This document shows positions 7,383 through 17,640 of a stretch of DNA of 53,204 nucleotides, in pieces. Within the stretch, counting starts at the first letter, position 1; every line of letters starts with the position of its first letter. The notes beneath the pieces are model-generated. The model had not been told where the DNA came from. It was given only the letters and a program-made list of their open reading frames with translations, and ran no database searches. A program made the translations under genes and the position numbers. Location: NCBI GenBank assembly GCA_025359165.1, contig JANYHG010000071.1, positions 1 through 53,204 on the forward strand, written 5' to 3'. The DNA comes from Hyphomicrobiaceae bacterium (GTDB taxonomy: Bacteria > Pseudomonadota > Alphaproteobacteria > Rhizobiales > Hyphomicrobiaceae).

Positions 7383-8663
7383 ATGACAGTATCGTCAATG
7401 TCTCGCCGCCGAAGAGCACGCGCACTCTTCAGATTTCTTGGGCCAGGTCTTGTCGCGGGCGCAGCCGACGATGATCCGTCAGGGATTGCGACCTACTCGC
7501 AGGCAGGCGCACAGTTTGGGTACGGGCTGTTGTGGACGGTCGTGCTGACCTGGCCATTTATGGTCGCCGTGCAATTGATCAGCGCCCGAATTGGCCGTGT
7601 CACCGGCCATGGCATTGCAGGAAACATCAGGCAGACACTGCCGCAGCCGGTCCTCATCGGCCTCGTGTCGCTCCTGCTTGTTGCCAACATCATCAATATC
7701 GCCGCCGACGTCGCCGCAATGGGTGAGGCTCTGCAACTCGTCGTCGGCGGTGGCCAACACGGTTACGCCCTCCTGTTCGGCATCGGATGCGTTCTGCTGC
7801 AGGTGTTCGTCCCATACAGAAAATATGCGCCTATTTTAAAATGGCTGACACTGGTCCTTTTCTCGTATGTAGCTACGGTTTTTACCGTCCACGTCGATTG
7901 GGCCCAGGCATTGCGGGCCACGTTCCTGCCATCGCTTTCGCTGAGCCCGGACTATCTCCTCGTCGTCGTAGCTGTGTTCGGGACGACCATCAGCCCCTAT
8001 CTTTTCTTCTGGCAGGCATCACAGGAAGTCGAGGAAATGGATCGACAGCACCGTCGCCCACTCCGGGATCTGAAACGCGGCGGTGCCCTGGAGATCGATC
8101 GAATTGCAATCGATACATCACTTGGCATGGCATTCTCGAACGTCGTCGCATTCTTTATCATGGTGACAACGGCGGTGACGTTGAATGCGCATGGCATCAA
8201 AGACATCCAGACATCGGCGCAAGCAGCCGAGGCTTTGCGGCCGCTCGCAGGCGATCTCACCTTCTTGCTGTTTACGCTGGGAATTGTGGGAACGGGTCTG
8301 CTTGCGGTGCCGGTGCTGGCCGGTTCTGCAGCCTACGGTTTGGCTGAGGCTCTCGGATGGCGGGCGACGCTCGAAGCCAAGCCTTCGAAAGCGATAGGTT
8401 TTTATGCCATCATCGGGCTCGCCACCCTACTTGGCGTCCTGATCGGCTTTACGCCAATCGATCCGATCAAAATGCTGTTCTGGAGCGCAGTCATCAACGG
8501 CATTATTGCGGTGCCGATGATTGTCGCGATGATGGTGTTGGTCTCGGACAAAGCGGTGATGCAGCGCTTTCTGATTCCGAAAAGCCTCACGATAGCCGGT
8601 TGGATGGCAGCCGGCATCATGACGCTGGTGGTCCTGGCGCTGTGCTGGTCCGCCCTCTGGTAA
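7383..8663 (+). CDS. NRAMP-related transporter with non-canonical metal-site motifs
   Basis: This is a 426-residue membrane protein of the NRAMP fold with about eleven hydrophobic segments. The first helix has GPGLVAGAADDDPSGIATYS, so the NRAMP motif DPGN is replaced by DPSG (31-34). In the sixth helix the metal-coordinating MPHN element is replaced by TISPYLFFWQ. Canonical Mn/Fe NRAMPs use the methionine of that element, so the cargo may differ, for example another divalent cation. A soluble loop EVEEMDRQHRRPLRDL follows helix 6. ATG 7383 is preferred, with GGAAAG about eleven bases upstream; a GTG at 7335 gives a longer N-terminus. No metal-sensing riboswitch was seen upstream. Confidence 0.88.
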   Translation: MTVSSMSRRRRARALFRFLGPGLVAGAADDDPSGIATYSQAGAQFGYGLLWTVVLTWPFMVAVQLISARIGRVTGHGIAGNIRQTLPQPVLIGLVSLLLVANIINIAADVAAMGEALQLVVGGGQHGYALLFGIGCVLLQVFVPYRKYAPILKWLTLVLFSYVATVFTVHVDWAQALRATFLPSLSLSPDYLLVVVAVFGTTISPYLFFWQASQEVEEMDRQHRRPLRDLKRGGALEIDRIAIDTSLGMAFSNVVAFFIMVTTAVTLNAHGIKDIQTSAQAAEALRPLAGDLTFLLFTLGIVGTGLLAVPVLAGSAAYGLAEALGWRATLEAKPSKAIGFYAIIGLATLLGVLIGFTPIDPIKMLFWSAVINGIIAVPMIVAMMVLVSDKAVMQRFLIPKSLTIAGWMAAGIMTLVVLALCWSALW

Positions 8664-8716
8664 CTCGGCGCGCTTCGTCGCCGACACGCAAAGATGCGTC
8701 ACTTAAAAAAGATGCG

Positions 8717-10072
8717 TCACGTCAAATGAGTCTCGAAGCTGCACACCACGCCTTCAGAGGCATAGTCGACGGTGACAGCCCCGAAATCGGCTGCCAGCGT
8801 GCTCTCGATCAACCGGGACCCGAAACCACGGCGCGTCGGCGTCTCGACCGATGGACCACCTGTTTCGCGCCAAACGAATTTGAGCACTGATCGATTACCC
8901 TCGGCGTCGACACGCCAACTGACCGAGACTGTGCCGCCGGGCATCGATAACGCCCCGTATTTGGTCGCATTCGTCGCCAGTTCGTGCAGTGCCAGGGTGA
9001 GCGACAACGCCTGTTTGGAATTCAGCTGAACGACAGGCCCTTCAATCTTGAAACGCCGCTGCCCGCTGCGATGAGGAAGCAGTGCAGTTTCCACGACAGC
9101 CAGCAATGTCGCGCCCGTCCAGCTTGATCGCGTCAGGGCGGTATGCGCTTGATCGAGTGCGAGCAACCTCCCTGCTAAAACGGTCTGCGCCTCATCCTTC
9201 GATTTCGCGGCCCGAAACGTCTGGTTGGCGATTGCCATTACCATCGCCATGGTGTTGCGCATGCGATGCTCGAGTTCATGGGTCAGCAATTGCTGTTGAG
9301 TTTCGGCCAGCTTCAATCGGCTGATGTCGAGCGAAACGCCTGTCAACGCGGTCGGCCGACCCGTGTCGTCGTGGACCACTTGGCCGCGAACCATCAGCCA
9401 GCCCGAGGTGCCGTCGAGCTTCAGAACACGATATTCGATGTCGTATTCTTCGCCGCTGTCTATTGCGCCCGCCATGGCCGCCAGCATCCGCTCACGATCC
9501 TCGGGCGCAACCGCATCGCACAACTGCGGATAGGAAAACGTGTCGGTGATATTGCAGCCGTAGTTCAGCTTACAGGTATCGGAGGCGACGAGAGTCTCGG
9601 TTGCAAGATCGAGGTCCCAATAGCCCAGCCGGCCGGCGGCCAACCCCATGCGCAACCGCTTCTCGCTGACTTGAAGGGCGCTGTCGGCGCGTAACAAGTC
9701 CGTAATATCGCGTGAAATCGACAGAAGCTTTTCCGGCCTGCCCATAGCATCGAAAATGGGCGAAACGGTCACGTCCCAGGATTTGGGCGTGCCCGCCAGG
9801 GTATAGGCAAAGCCTTGGAAGCGGGCCACCTTGCCAGTCAGCGCGATTTTCATGGCGGCTTTGGCTTCAATGTTGCCTTTGCCCGTCCACCAGTCGGCCC
9901 ATGGGCAACCCTTGAGCAACGAAAAATCGCTCACTTCCATGACCCGCTGCGCCGTCTCGGTCATGAAAACGAGTTTGCCATCCAGATCGAGAATTTTAAT
10001 GCAATCACCCGATGACGCGATGAGCGCCTGTAACAGCATGTCCGGGTCGTCAATCGTGAGCGTTGGGTTCAT
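8717..10072 (-). CDS. PAS-PAS HWE-family sensor histidine kinase
   Basis: This is a soluble, 451-residue sensor kinase with no membrane segment. Two PAS domains occupy about 12-125 and 130-255. The HWE kinase core follows: the phospho-acceptor region HELEHRMRNTM (His269), the N-box HELATNATKYGAL (363-375), the W-x-E element FVWRETGGP (Trp401, Glu403), and the G-box GFGSRLIE. The HWE type is most common in alphaproteobacteria and often serves light, redox or general stress input. No response regulator gene is adjacent, so the partner is elsewhere. Chromophore or ligand use of the PAS domains cannot be told; the Cys in the first PAS is not in a clear LOV motif. Confidence 0.92.
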   Translation of the reverse strand: MNPTLTIDDPDMLLQALIASSGDCIKILDLDGKLVFMTETAQRVMEVSDFSLLKGCPWADWWTGKGNIEAKAAMKIALTGKVARFQGFAYTLAGTPKSWDVTVSPIFDAMGRPEKLLSISRDITDLLRADSALQVSEKRLRMGLAAGRLGYWDLDLATETLVASDTCKLNYGCNITDTFSYPQLCDAVAPEDRERMLAAMAGAIDSGEEYDIEYRVLKLDGTSGWLMVRGQVVHDDTGRPTALTGVSLDISRLKLAETQQQLLTHELEHRMRNTMAMVMAIANQTFRAAKSKDEAQTVLAGRLLALDQAHTALTRSSWTGATLLAVVETALLPHRSGQRRFKIEGPVVQLNSKQALSLTLALHELATNATKYGALSMPGGTVSVSWRVDAEGNRSVLKFVWRETGGPSVETPTRRGFGSRLIESTLAADFGAVTVDYASEGVVCSFETHLT

Positions 10073-10293
10073 TTATCTCGACCGATAGGCTTGTTATATC
10101 AGTCTTTCAAGGGAAGTCTTACAAGCAAAACAAGGCAATAGTGCGTAGACCGTGGCGTTACATTATCACCCGCCTCAGTGCGGCCTTCCAACGGCACGTG
10201 TCGCCCGGTTCCGCGGCGCCGGTTTGTTGTTGCCTTCGCCCCCGCCTTCGGCACACTCTGGCGCAACCCCAACCGTCACCGTCGAGGCCTGTC

Positions 10294-11076
10294 GTGAAAC
10301 TGGACAACACCATCTCTGCCGTCATCACCGGGGGCGCGTCCGGTCTTGGTGCCGCGACCGCACGGTTGCTCGCCTCGCATGGCGTCAAGGTCGCGCTGTT
10401 CGATCTCAACGAGGAGCAGGGCGAGGCGCTGGCCAAGGAACTCGGCGGCGTGTTCTGCAAGGTCAACGTCACCTCGACTGCAGACGTCGACGCCGGACTC
10501 GTTAAATCGCGCGCCGCTATCGGGCAAGAACGCATTCTGGTCAATTGCGCCGGTGTCGGCGGCTCGCACAAAACGGTTGCGCGCGACAAGCAGTCGGGCG
10601 AGATCAAGGAATATCCGCTCGACAATTTCGAACGCATCATCGGCATCAACTTGATCGGCACTTTCCGCTGCATCACCAAGTCCGCAGCGGGCATGCTGAA
10701 GCTCGATCCGTTGCCCGATGGCGATCGCGGCGTCATCATCAACACCGCCTCGGTCGCGGCTGAAGACGGCCAGATCGGGCAGGTCGCCTACACCGCCTCG
10801 AAGGCCGGGGTGGTCGGCATGACGCTGACGGTCGCGCGCGATCTTTCCAGCGAAAAAATACGCGTCAACACGATCTTGCCAGGGATCTTCGACACACCAC
10901 TGCTGCAGCGCGCGCCGGAAAATGTCAAAGCCGCGCTGGCCGCCAGCGTGCCGTTCCCGAAACGCCTCGGCCGCCCCGAGGAATTTGCTCAGGTCGCGCA
11001 CACGATGATCACCTGCGGCTACTTCAACGGTGAGGACGTGCGGCTCGATGGTGCCATCCGCATGGCCCCGCGATGA
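10294..11076 (+). CDS. short-chain dehydrogenase, 3-hydroxyacyl-CoA dehydrogenase type II-like
   Basis: This NAD(P)-dependent short-chain dehydrogenase of 260 residues has the cofactor motif TGGASGLG near the N-terminus, NCAGVGG, the catalytic YTASK (Tyr-x3-Lys) and a preceding INTASVAA serine. Length and the ending GEDVRLDGAIRMAPR match the type II 3-hydroxyacyl-CoA dehydrogenases (HSD17B10-like), which oxidise 3-hydroxyacyl-CoA in beta-oxidation and branched-chain amino acid breakdown. The start is GTG 10294, with GAGG seven bases upstream. The frame is open well upstream, but that part does not look like protein. The stop overlaps the start of the methyltransferase gene (ATGA), so they form an operon. 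Confidence 0.9.
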   Translation: MKLDNTISAVITGGASGLGAATARLLASHGVKVALFDLNEEQGEALAKELGGVFCKVNVTSTADVDAGLVKSRAAIGQERILVNCAGVGGSHKTVARDKQSGEIKEYPLDNFERIIGINLIGTFRCITKSAAGMLKLDPLPDGDRGVIINTASVAAEDGQIGQVAYTASKAGVVGMTLTVARDLSSEKIRVNTILPGIFDTPLLQRAPENVKAALAASVPFPKRLGRPEEFAQVAHTMITCGYFNGEDVRLDGAIRMAPR

Positions 11077-11846
11077 TCCGCTCGCATGGTGAACTGGTAA
11101 CGGAACAGTTCGCGCAACAAGCCCAGCTATTCGCCAACGCACCAGTGTTGCACGCGGCGGCGGCGCTGGATCCGCTGGTGCAGGCAGCGAAGCCTCAGCC
11201 CACCGACATGATCCTCGATGTCGCCTGCGGTCCCGGCACCGTCGTCGCCGCGTTCGCGCCGCATGTCGCCCACGCTGCCGGCCTCGACGCGACCGACGCG
11301 ATGATCCGGCAGGCGCGCACGCTTGCCGCTCGCCAGTCGCTCGATCATGTGTCGTGGTACGTCGGCGATGTCTATGCGCTACCTTTCGACGACGGCGCGT
11401 TCGACATCGTCACCTGCCGATTTGCTTTTCATCACTTTGAAAACCCCGCAGCGGCGCTCCGCGAAATGCTGCGTGTGTGCAAATCGGGTGGACGCGTCGT
11501 CGTGTGCGATGCCGTCGTGTCCGACGATCCCGCCAAGGCCGCAGCTTTCAACGCGATGGAGCGCCTGCGCGATCCATCTACCGTTGCTTTCAGAACATCG
11601 GCTTACTTTGTCCAGACGTTCGCCGACGCGGGTCTCCCTGTGCCCACGATCACCCGCTACCAGCTACCTGTCGAAATGGAAGCACTGCTGGCCACGTCGT
11701 TTCCCCTCGACGACAATCGGGACGCCGTACGGGCGCTGTTGCGTGCCGCCGTCCCCGACGACGCAATCGGCGCACGTGTGCGCGACGCCGACGGCCAAAT
11801 CCATTTCGAGTACGCAGTTGCGATCTTCGCGGCGATGAACTGCTGA
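11073..11846 (+). CDS. class I SAM-dependent methyltransferase (UbiE-like fold)
   Basis: This 257-residue methyltransferase has motif I LDVACGPGTVVAAFA at about 49-63, an acidic residue for the SAM ribose in GLDATDAMI, ALPFDDGAFDIVTCRFAFHHF (post-motif I to II), and LRVCKSGGRVVVCDAV (motif III). This pattern resembles UbiE and small-molecule methyltransferases. It is translationally coupled to the upstream dehydrogenase (four-base overlap), which suggests that both act on the same metabolite or in the same condition. The substrate cannot be read from sequence. Confidence 0.88.
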   Translation: MIRSHGELVTEQFAQQAQLFANAPVLHAAAALDPLVQAAKPQPTDMILDVACGPGTVVAAFAPHVAHAAGLDATDAMIRQARTLAARQSLDHVSWYVGDVYALPFDDGAFDIVTCRFAFHHFENPAAALREMLRVCKSGGRVVVCDAVVSDDPAKAAAFNAMERLRDPSTVAFRTSAYFVQTFADAGLPVPTITRYQLPVEMEALLATSFPLDDNRDAVRALLRAAVPDDAIGARVRDADGQIHFEYAVAIFAAMNC

Positions 11847-11897
11847 GAAAATTGCACGCAATCTCGGCACCCGTCTTTCGAAGCCGCCGCAAGCCCC

Positions 11898-12548
11898 TTA
11901 TGACCCCTTCAGCGCCGCCTGCACGAGCGCCTTGGCGTCCGCGTCGTCCCACTCCGCCGGACCGATGAGGCGGCCGATTTCGCGGCCCTGGCGGTCGATG
12001 AGGATGGTCGTCGGCAGGCCGATCGCCTTCAGGTCATTGCCGAGTTTGGCGCTGGGGTCGGCGTAAAGTTTAAGCTTGGCAATGCCGATGCTATCGAGAA
12101 ACTTGCGCGCACCCGCGACACCCGACCGATCGATGCTGAGCGCCACGACTTCGAACTCGTCCGATCCCAACGCCGCCTGTAGCCGATCTAGCGCCGGCAT
12201 TTCCTTGCGGCAGGGTACGCACCACGTCGCCCACAGGTTCAGCAGCACCACCTTGCCGCGAAAGCTTTCCAACGCCACAGGCTGTCCATTGCCATCCTGA
12301 AATGTCACGTTCGGCAGCGCTTCCGGTTTGGGCTTGCGTACGAATGCCCCGATCGGTGCGCCGTCCGGGGCCGTGGCTTTCGGTGCTTGGGCTTGCGGAG
12401 TCACCGTGGCGGTGCCGCCAGCTGTCGCCGACGGACCATTGCCGGGCTGTGGTTTCGTCACGTATATCGCGACGGCACCGACTGCGACGACACTCAATAC
12501 GACCGCTAGCACTCTCCGGAGCGCACTGCGTCTCTCCATATCGACCAT
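11898..12548 (-). CDS. tlpA: TlpA-family thiol:disulfide interchange protein, membrane-anchored
   Basis: This is a periplasmic thioredoxin-like reductase tethered by an N-terminal helix. The 216-residue product has a basic start (MERRSALRR), a hydrophobic anchor at about 11-30, a Pro/Ala/Thr-rich linker and a TlpA domain. The active site is [15 protein letters not shown], with cysteines 110 and 113. The cis-proline region is [12 protein letters not shown]. TlpA typically reduces cytochrome oxidase copper-site or cytochrome c substrates. ATG 12548 is favoured by GGAG about ten bases upstream. It is divergent from argH with only 44 bp between starts, a conserved alphaproteobacterial arrangement, so the two promoters overlap. 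Confidence 0.92.
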   Translation of the reverse strand: MVDMERRSALRRVLAVVLSVVAVGAVAIYVTKPQPGNGPSATAGGTATVTPQAQAPKATAPDGAPIGAFVRKPKPEALPNVTFQDGNGQPVALESFRGKVVLLNLWATWCVPCRKEMPALDRLQAALGSDEFEVVALSIDRSGVAGARKFLDSIGIAKLKLYADPSAKLGNDLKAIGLPTTILIDRQGREIGRLIGPAEWDDADAKALVQAALKGS

Positions 12549-12592
12549 CGCCCGCGTTCTCCAAACCACTTTACGCACAAGGACCTGCCGTC

Positions 12593-14002
<1,410 letters not shown>

Positions 14003-14086
14003 GGACGCTGTAGGGGCCTCGCATATCTGATGTCGGCAAATCGTCGATGCGATATCGCGAGCGGTCATACAATTTAAGGTGGCAGC

Positions 14087-14299
14087 GTGACGAGCCAAGC
14101 CAAAACGACGCTGATTCTTCTCGCAACCGCCAGCATGCTGGCGGCCTGCGGCGTGCGCGGCACGCTCGACAAACCCTCGGCCGTCTCAGACGGCGGCGCG
14201 CCGACCACCACAGCCGACGCCGATAGCGGCCAAGGCAAAAAAGCCGGCGACACCCCCAAGCCCCACAAAAGCTTCATCCTCGACGGCTTGCTGGAGTAG
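14087..14299 (+). CDS. small lipoprotein (LptM/YifL-like)
   Basis: This is a 70-residue predicted outer-membrane lipoprotein. A hydrophobic signal ends in the lipobox LAAC with Cys21, followed by GVRGTL, the short Gly-Arg-Gly-type motif seen in LptM-like lipoproteins encoded between argH and lysA. LptM supports LptD maturation in enterobacteria; extending that here is inference. The rest is low-complexity, rich in Thr, Asp, Gly and Lys, and ends FILDGLLE. The start is GTG 14087, with AAGGTGG five to six bases upstream. It belongs with argH by position, 84 bp downstream. Confidence 0.82.
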   Translation: MTSQAKTTLILLATASMLAACGVRGTLDKPSAVSDGGAPTTTADADSGQGKKAGDTPKPHKSFILDGLLE

Positions 14300-14324
14300 C
14301 GGCGTTCCCTCGCACGTATCGCCG

Positions 14325-14360
14325 TGTAGGTTGGGTCAAGCGTTTCAGCGCGACCCAACA
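14325..14360 (+). repeat. half copy of the TGTAGGTTGGGTCAAGC palindromic element
   Basis: It begins TGTAGGTTGGGTCAAGC and closes CGCGACCCAACA, so TTGGGTC pairs with GACCCAA across a short loop. It is one arm of the longer element found complete at 16169-16258 and 41317-41403. It lies just after the lipoprotein stop codon. Confidence 0.8.
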
Positions 14361-14537
14361 AGCGGCGAAATCCGAGCGTGCCTGGAGTAGACTTACCGCG
14401 AGCTCAAGCCCTCTGACTAAACGCTGCGTTGGCTCACAGGCGACCTATCCGACGCAACACAACGAACGGAGTTGGGGCAGCCGTGGCCTGGTGGCACGGC
14501 TGTAGAGTTTAAATTACCGGATGGTACTCCCTCACTC

Positions 14538-14565
14538 GTCATCCCGGCGCAGGCCGGGACCCACG
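14538..14565 (+). repeat. short palindromic repeat, GTCATCCCGGC...GCCGGGAC type
   Basis: TCCCGGC-GCA-GGCCGGGA forms a strong stem, flanked by the motif CGTCATCCCGG. Elements of this form are widespread intergenic repeats in many proteobacteria. It lies about 20 bases beyond the 3' end of the alpha/beta hydrolase gene on the opposite strand and could act as a transcript end. Confidence 0.6.
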
Positions 14566-14585
14566 ACGGGCCAATTGCTTCTACG

Positions 14586-15452
14586 CTAAGCCGCCAAAAT
14601 GAAATCGCGGATCACGGCCATTGCGCGCTCGGGCGCGTCAGGCACGACACCGTGGCCGGCGTCGGCGAACTTTTCGAACCGCACCAGATGGGGCGGCAAA
14701 CACGTGGCGATGGTTTCGCTGAACGCCATCGGCATGATCGGATCGCGTTCGCCGGCTATAATCAGCGTCGGGCACACGATGCGCGCGAGGCCCGTGCGGA
14801 AATCCATCCGCCCCTGCTCATTGTTCGGTCCGTTGAAATGCATGGCGACGTCGTTGCGGATGACCGCACGCATCATCCAGTCTGGCCGAGCGGCTGGCAT
14901 CAAGGCTGTTCGCGCGCTGTACAGCGGCACACACACCTCGAAGTATTTTTGACGTCGCTCAGGCGTCGGTTCGCTCCAATACGTTGTCGCCACTTGTTGA
15001 GCTACCGCGCCGCCGATGCGTCCAAACGCTTCGTACATCTGTGGGAAATCGTAACGCGCTGCGGTGCTTGTGAGGATCAGCTTCGACGGATGGCCTGGAT
15101 GGCGCGTCGCGTAGGCTTGCGCCACATAGCCGCCAAACGATGCGCCATATACGATAGGCTTCTCGATGCCGAGCGCGTCGCACAGGCTTTTGACGTCGTC
15201 ACCCCATTGGTCGAGCGTCCAGTTCGCGGGATCGCCCAACTCGCTGCGTCCGTTGCCGCGATGGTCGTAGTAGATGATCTGCGCAATGTCAGAGAGTGCG
15301 GAAAACGTTGGCTTATAAATTGAATGATCGGCACCGGGTCCGCCGTGCAACAGCACGAGCGTCGGCTTTGCGCGCATCGATTGGCCGTCGGTTACCAGCC
15401 CGGCGCCTTCGACGTCGAAATACAATCGCGCACTATCAACCGTAACAAACAT
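14586..15452 (-). CDS. alpha/beta hydrolase, proline iminopeptidase-like
   Basis: This 288-residue alpha/beta-hydrolase has the oxyanion motif LLHGGPGADHS near residue 35, the HGGPG signature of prolyl iminopeptidase-type peptidases and related esterases. The apparent catalytic triad is Ser in GASFGGYV, Asp in AGERDPIMP, and His in DAGHGVVP. YYDHRGNGRS is also typical. No signal peptide is present, so it acts in the cytoplasm. It follows the methyltransferase gene on the same strand with three bases between. These two genes sit between the argH-linked lipoprotein and lysA, flanked by palindromic repeats, and look like an insertion. The substrate is unknown. Confidence 0.9.
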   Translation of the reverse strand: MFVTVDSARLYFDVEGAGLVTDGQSMRAKPTLVLLHGGPGADHSIYKPTFSALSDIAQIIYYDHRGNGRSELGDPANWTLDQWGDDVKSLCDALGIEKPIVYGASFGGYVAQAYATRHPGHPSKLILTSTAARYDFPQMYEAFGRIGGAVAQQVATTYWSEPTPERRQKYFEVCVPLYSARTALMPAARPDWMMRAVIRNDVAMHFNGPNNEQGRMDFRTGLARIVCPTLIIAGERDPIMPMAFSETIATCLPPHLVRFEKFADAGHGVVPDAPERAMAVIRDFILAA

Positions 15453-15455
15453 CGC

Positions 15456-16136
15456 TTACCCCACCCTCGCCGTCACCACCTGCACTTCGATTTCCGCCTT
15501 CGCCTTATATGCTTCCGTCACCGTCGGCTGCATGCGGTGGGTGGTGTCGATGGTCCAACCGGCGTCTTCCATGACCGTGAATAGCGCGATCGTCTGTTGC
15601 CGCATCGGGTCGGTCAGCAGCACTTCGCCGCGCGGCGCGAGGTTCGTGCGGAAAACCTTCTCCAATGTTTCGTAGTCTGCCGTGTCGTAGATGATGTCGG
15701 CGCCGATGATCAGGTCATAGCGCTCGGTGTGGGTCCAGGCGTTCCAGTCGCCGACAAATTGCTCGATGCCTTCGATGCGATTGAGCCCGGCGTTGTGGCG
15801 GCACAGCGCGAGCGCCAGCGCGTCGTGATCGGTCTGCACGACACGCGCGCCATGAGCTTTTGCGACCAGTCCCGGCAATCCGACACCGCAGCCCAGTTCC
15901 AGCACCGAGCGCCTGTCGAGATCGCGGCCGCGCTCCTCCATCACATCGGCCAGCACGACGGCCGACTCCCAGATCATCAGGCCGAACGGGTAAAGCTCGC
16001 GATCTTGGGTGACGCCGAGCTGGGCTGCCTCGTCCCGCACCACGTCCATCGGCCAGAAGCGCCCGCCGATCTCGAACTTCATCCGGTCGAGCGGTAATTT
16101 GACCAGATCAGGATGCGGTGCCAGAGGCGGTAACAT
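15456..16136 (-). CDS. SAM-dependent methyltransferase, METTL/Nnt1-like
   Basis: This 226-residue class I methyltransferase has motif I VLELGCGVGLPGLVA near 79, preceded by the YPFGLMIWESAVVLAD sequence. That combination, a Trp-Glu-Ser/Ala element just ahead of the SAM loop, is typical of the family of lysine and nicotinamide-like methyltransferases (METTL21/FAM86/Nnt1 in eukaryotes). DLIIGADIIYDTADYETL carries the aspartate-rich motif II. The substrate may be a protein lysine or a small molecule. It is the first gene of the two-gene minus-strand cassette; its start at 16136 lies about 30 bp from a full palindromic repeat. Confidence 0.85.
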   Translation of the reverse strand: MLPPLAPHPDLVKLPLDRMKFEIGGRFWPMDVVRDEAAQLGVTQDRELYPFGLMIWESAVVLADVMEERGRDLDRRSVLELGCGVGLPGLVAKAHGARVVQTDHDALALALCRHNAGLNRIEGIEQFVGDWNAWTHTERYDLIIGADIIYDTADYETLEKVFRTNLAPRGEVLLTDPMRQQTIALFTVMEDAGWTIDTTHRMQPTVTEAYKAKAEIEVQVVTARVG

Positions 16137-16168
16137 AGAGTGGCTTTCTGGAGTGCAGATGTAGCAGA

Positions 16169-16258
16169 TGTAGGTTGGGTCAAGCCCTTGCGCGACCCAA
16201 CAGCGGCATGCGCAGAGTTCGCGGTTTGGGTCACGCTGAAACGCTTGACCAACCTACA
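16169..16258 (+). repeat. complete TGTAGGTTGGGTCAAGC palindromic element (about 90 bp)
   Basis: The element starts TGTAGGTTGGGTCAAGC and ends GCTTGACCAACCTACA, so its ends are inverted repeats of each other. Each half also holds an internal hairpin made of GGGTC and GACCC. The central spacer GCGGCATGCGC is itself palindromic. It lies between the divergent starts of the methyltransferase and lysA, so it probably shapes both leader RNAs. It has the size and form of a small non-autonomous palindromic element. Confidence 0.85.
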
Positions 16259-16356
16259 CGACACCCATCCGGCATTGCCACATATTGAAGACGCGCGCTT
16301 GCTCAGATCCCACCGCTTACCTATACGTCACGCTCCAATTTCGCGAGCACCTTCTC

Positions 16357-17634
16357 ATGCATCACTTCGACTATCGCCACGGCCAACTCCATGCGGAAGA
16401 CATCGCGGTCGCCAAAATCGCGGCTGAGGTCGGTACGCCCGTTTACATCTACTCGACCGCCACTTTGAAGCGGCACTATCAAGTGTTCGCGCGTGCTATC
16501 GGTGCGCCGAAGCATCGCGTCTTCTATGCCATGAAAGCCAACTCTAATCAGGCCGTGCTCGCGACGTTGGCGGCCCTCGGCGCTGGCGCAGACACCGTCT
16601 CGGAAGGCGAAATCCGCCGCGCGCTGGCGGCGGGCATCCCTGCCGACCGCATCGTGTTCTCAGGCGTCGGCAAGAGCGCGCAGGAACTCGCTTTCGCCGT
16701 CGATGCGGGCATCTATCAGGTCAACATCGAAACCGAAAGCGAACTTGAACTTCTGTCCCGGATCGCGCAAGCGCGTGGCAAACGGCAAAGCGCTGTCATC
16801 CGCGTCAATCCCGATGTCGGCGCAGGCGGCCATGCCAAAATTACCACCGGGTCTTCAGCCAACAAATTCGGCGTCAGCTTCGACGAGGCGGCACGCATCT
16901 ATGCGCGAGCGGCGAACATGCCAGGCGTCAAGATGCTGGGGCTGGCAACCCACATCGGCAGCCTGATCATGGAACTGGACGATCTCGAAGCGGCCTTCAT
17001 GCGGATGCGCGATCTGACCTTGCGTTTGCGCGGTGAGGGGCTGGCGGTGGAGCGTCTCGATCTCGGCGGCGGGCTCGGCATTCCCTACGAGATCCCCGAA
17101 AAATTCGAGCACGGGCCTGATCTCATCGAAGCCTACGCCGCGATGATCGAGCGCACGCTCGGATCGCTCGATGTCGAGCGCGGCTTCGAACCGGGTCGAC
17201 TGATCGCCGGCAATGCAGGCATTCTCGTCACTGAAGTGTTGCAGACCAATCCGCGCCCGCACACGACGTTTCTCGTCGTCGACGCCGCCATGAACGATCT
17301 CATTCGTCCCGCGATGTACGAGGCCTATCATGAGATCTGGCCGGTCAAGCAGCCGGCCGCGAAATCCGAACGCAAAACATACGACGTCGCCGGCCCCATC
17401 TGCGAGTCCGGCGACACGTTCGCCACCGCGCGCCAGTTGCCGGAAACAAAGATCGGCGACCTCTTGGCCTTCATGACCGCAGGCGCTTACGGCGCCACCA
17501 TGTCGTCGACCTACAACACGCGACTGCTGGTGCCGGAAGTGCTGGTCAACGGTTCCGAATTCGCCGTCGTTCGGCCCCGCACCAGCTTCGACGACCTCAT
17601 CGGCCTCGATCGCCTGCCGAAGTGGTTGGGCTGA
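16357..17634 (+). CDS. lysA: diaminopimelate decarboxylase
   Basis: LysA removes CO2 from meso-diaminopimelate to give lysine. The product is a 425-residue PLP enzyme of alanine racemase fold. The PLP lysine is in FYAMKANSNQAVLA, the phosphate-binding glycine loop is DLGGGLGIPYEIP, and the C-terminal catalytic Cys lies in GPICESGDTFA. Sheet-domain residues GAYGATMSSTYNTR match the family. The start ATG 16357 (MHHFDYRHGQLHAEDI) fits known LysA N-termini, and the reading frame upstream overlaps the repeat-rich leader. In this class lysA usually follows argH and the lipoprotein directly; here it sits 2 kb further on. Confidence 0.96.
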   Translation: MHHFDYRHGQLHAEDIAVAKIAAEVGTPVYIYSTATLKRHYQVFARAIGAPKHRVFYAMKANSNQAVLATLAALGAGADTVSEGEIRRALAAGIPADRIVFSGVGKSAQELAFAVDAGIYQVNIETESELELLSRIAQARGKRQSAVIRVNPDVGAGGHAKITTGSSANKFGVSFDEAARIYARAANMPGVKMLGLATHIGSLIMELDDLEAAFMRMRDLTLRLRGEGLAVERLDLGGGLGIPYEIPEKFEHGPDLIEAYAAMIERTLGSLDVERGFEPGRLIAGNAGILVTEVLQTNPRPHTTFLVVDAAMNDLIRPAMYEAYHEIWPVKQPAAKSERKTYDVAGPICESGDTFATARQLPETKIGDLLAFMTAGAYGATMSSTYNTRLLVPEVLVNGSEFAVVRPRTSFDDLIGLDRLPKWLG

Positions 17635-17640
17635 GGAAGT

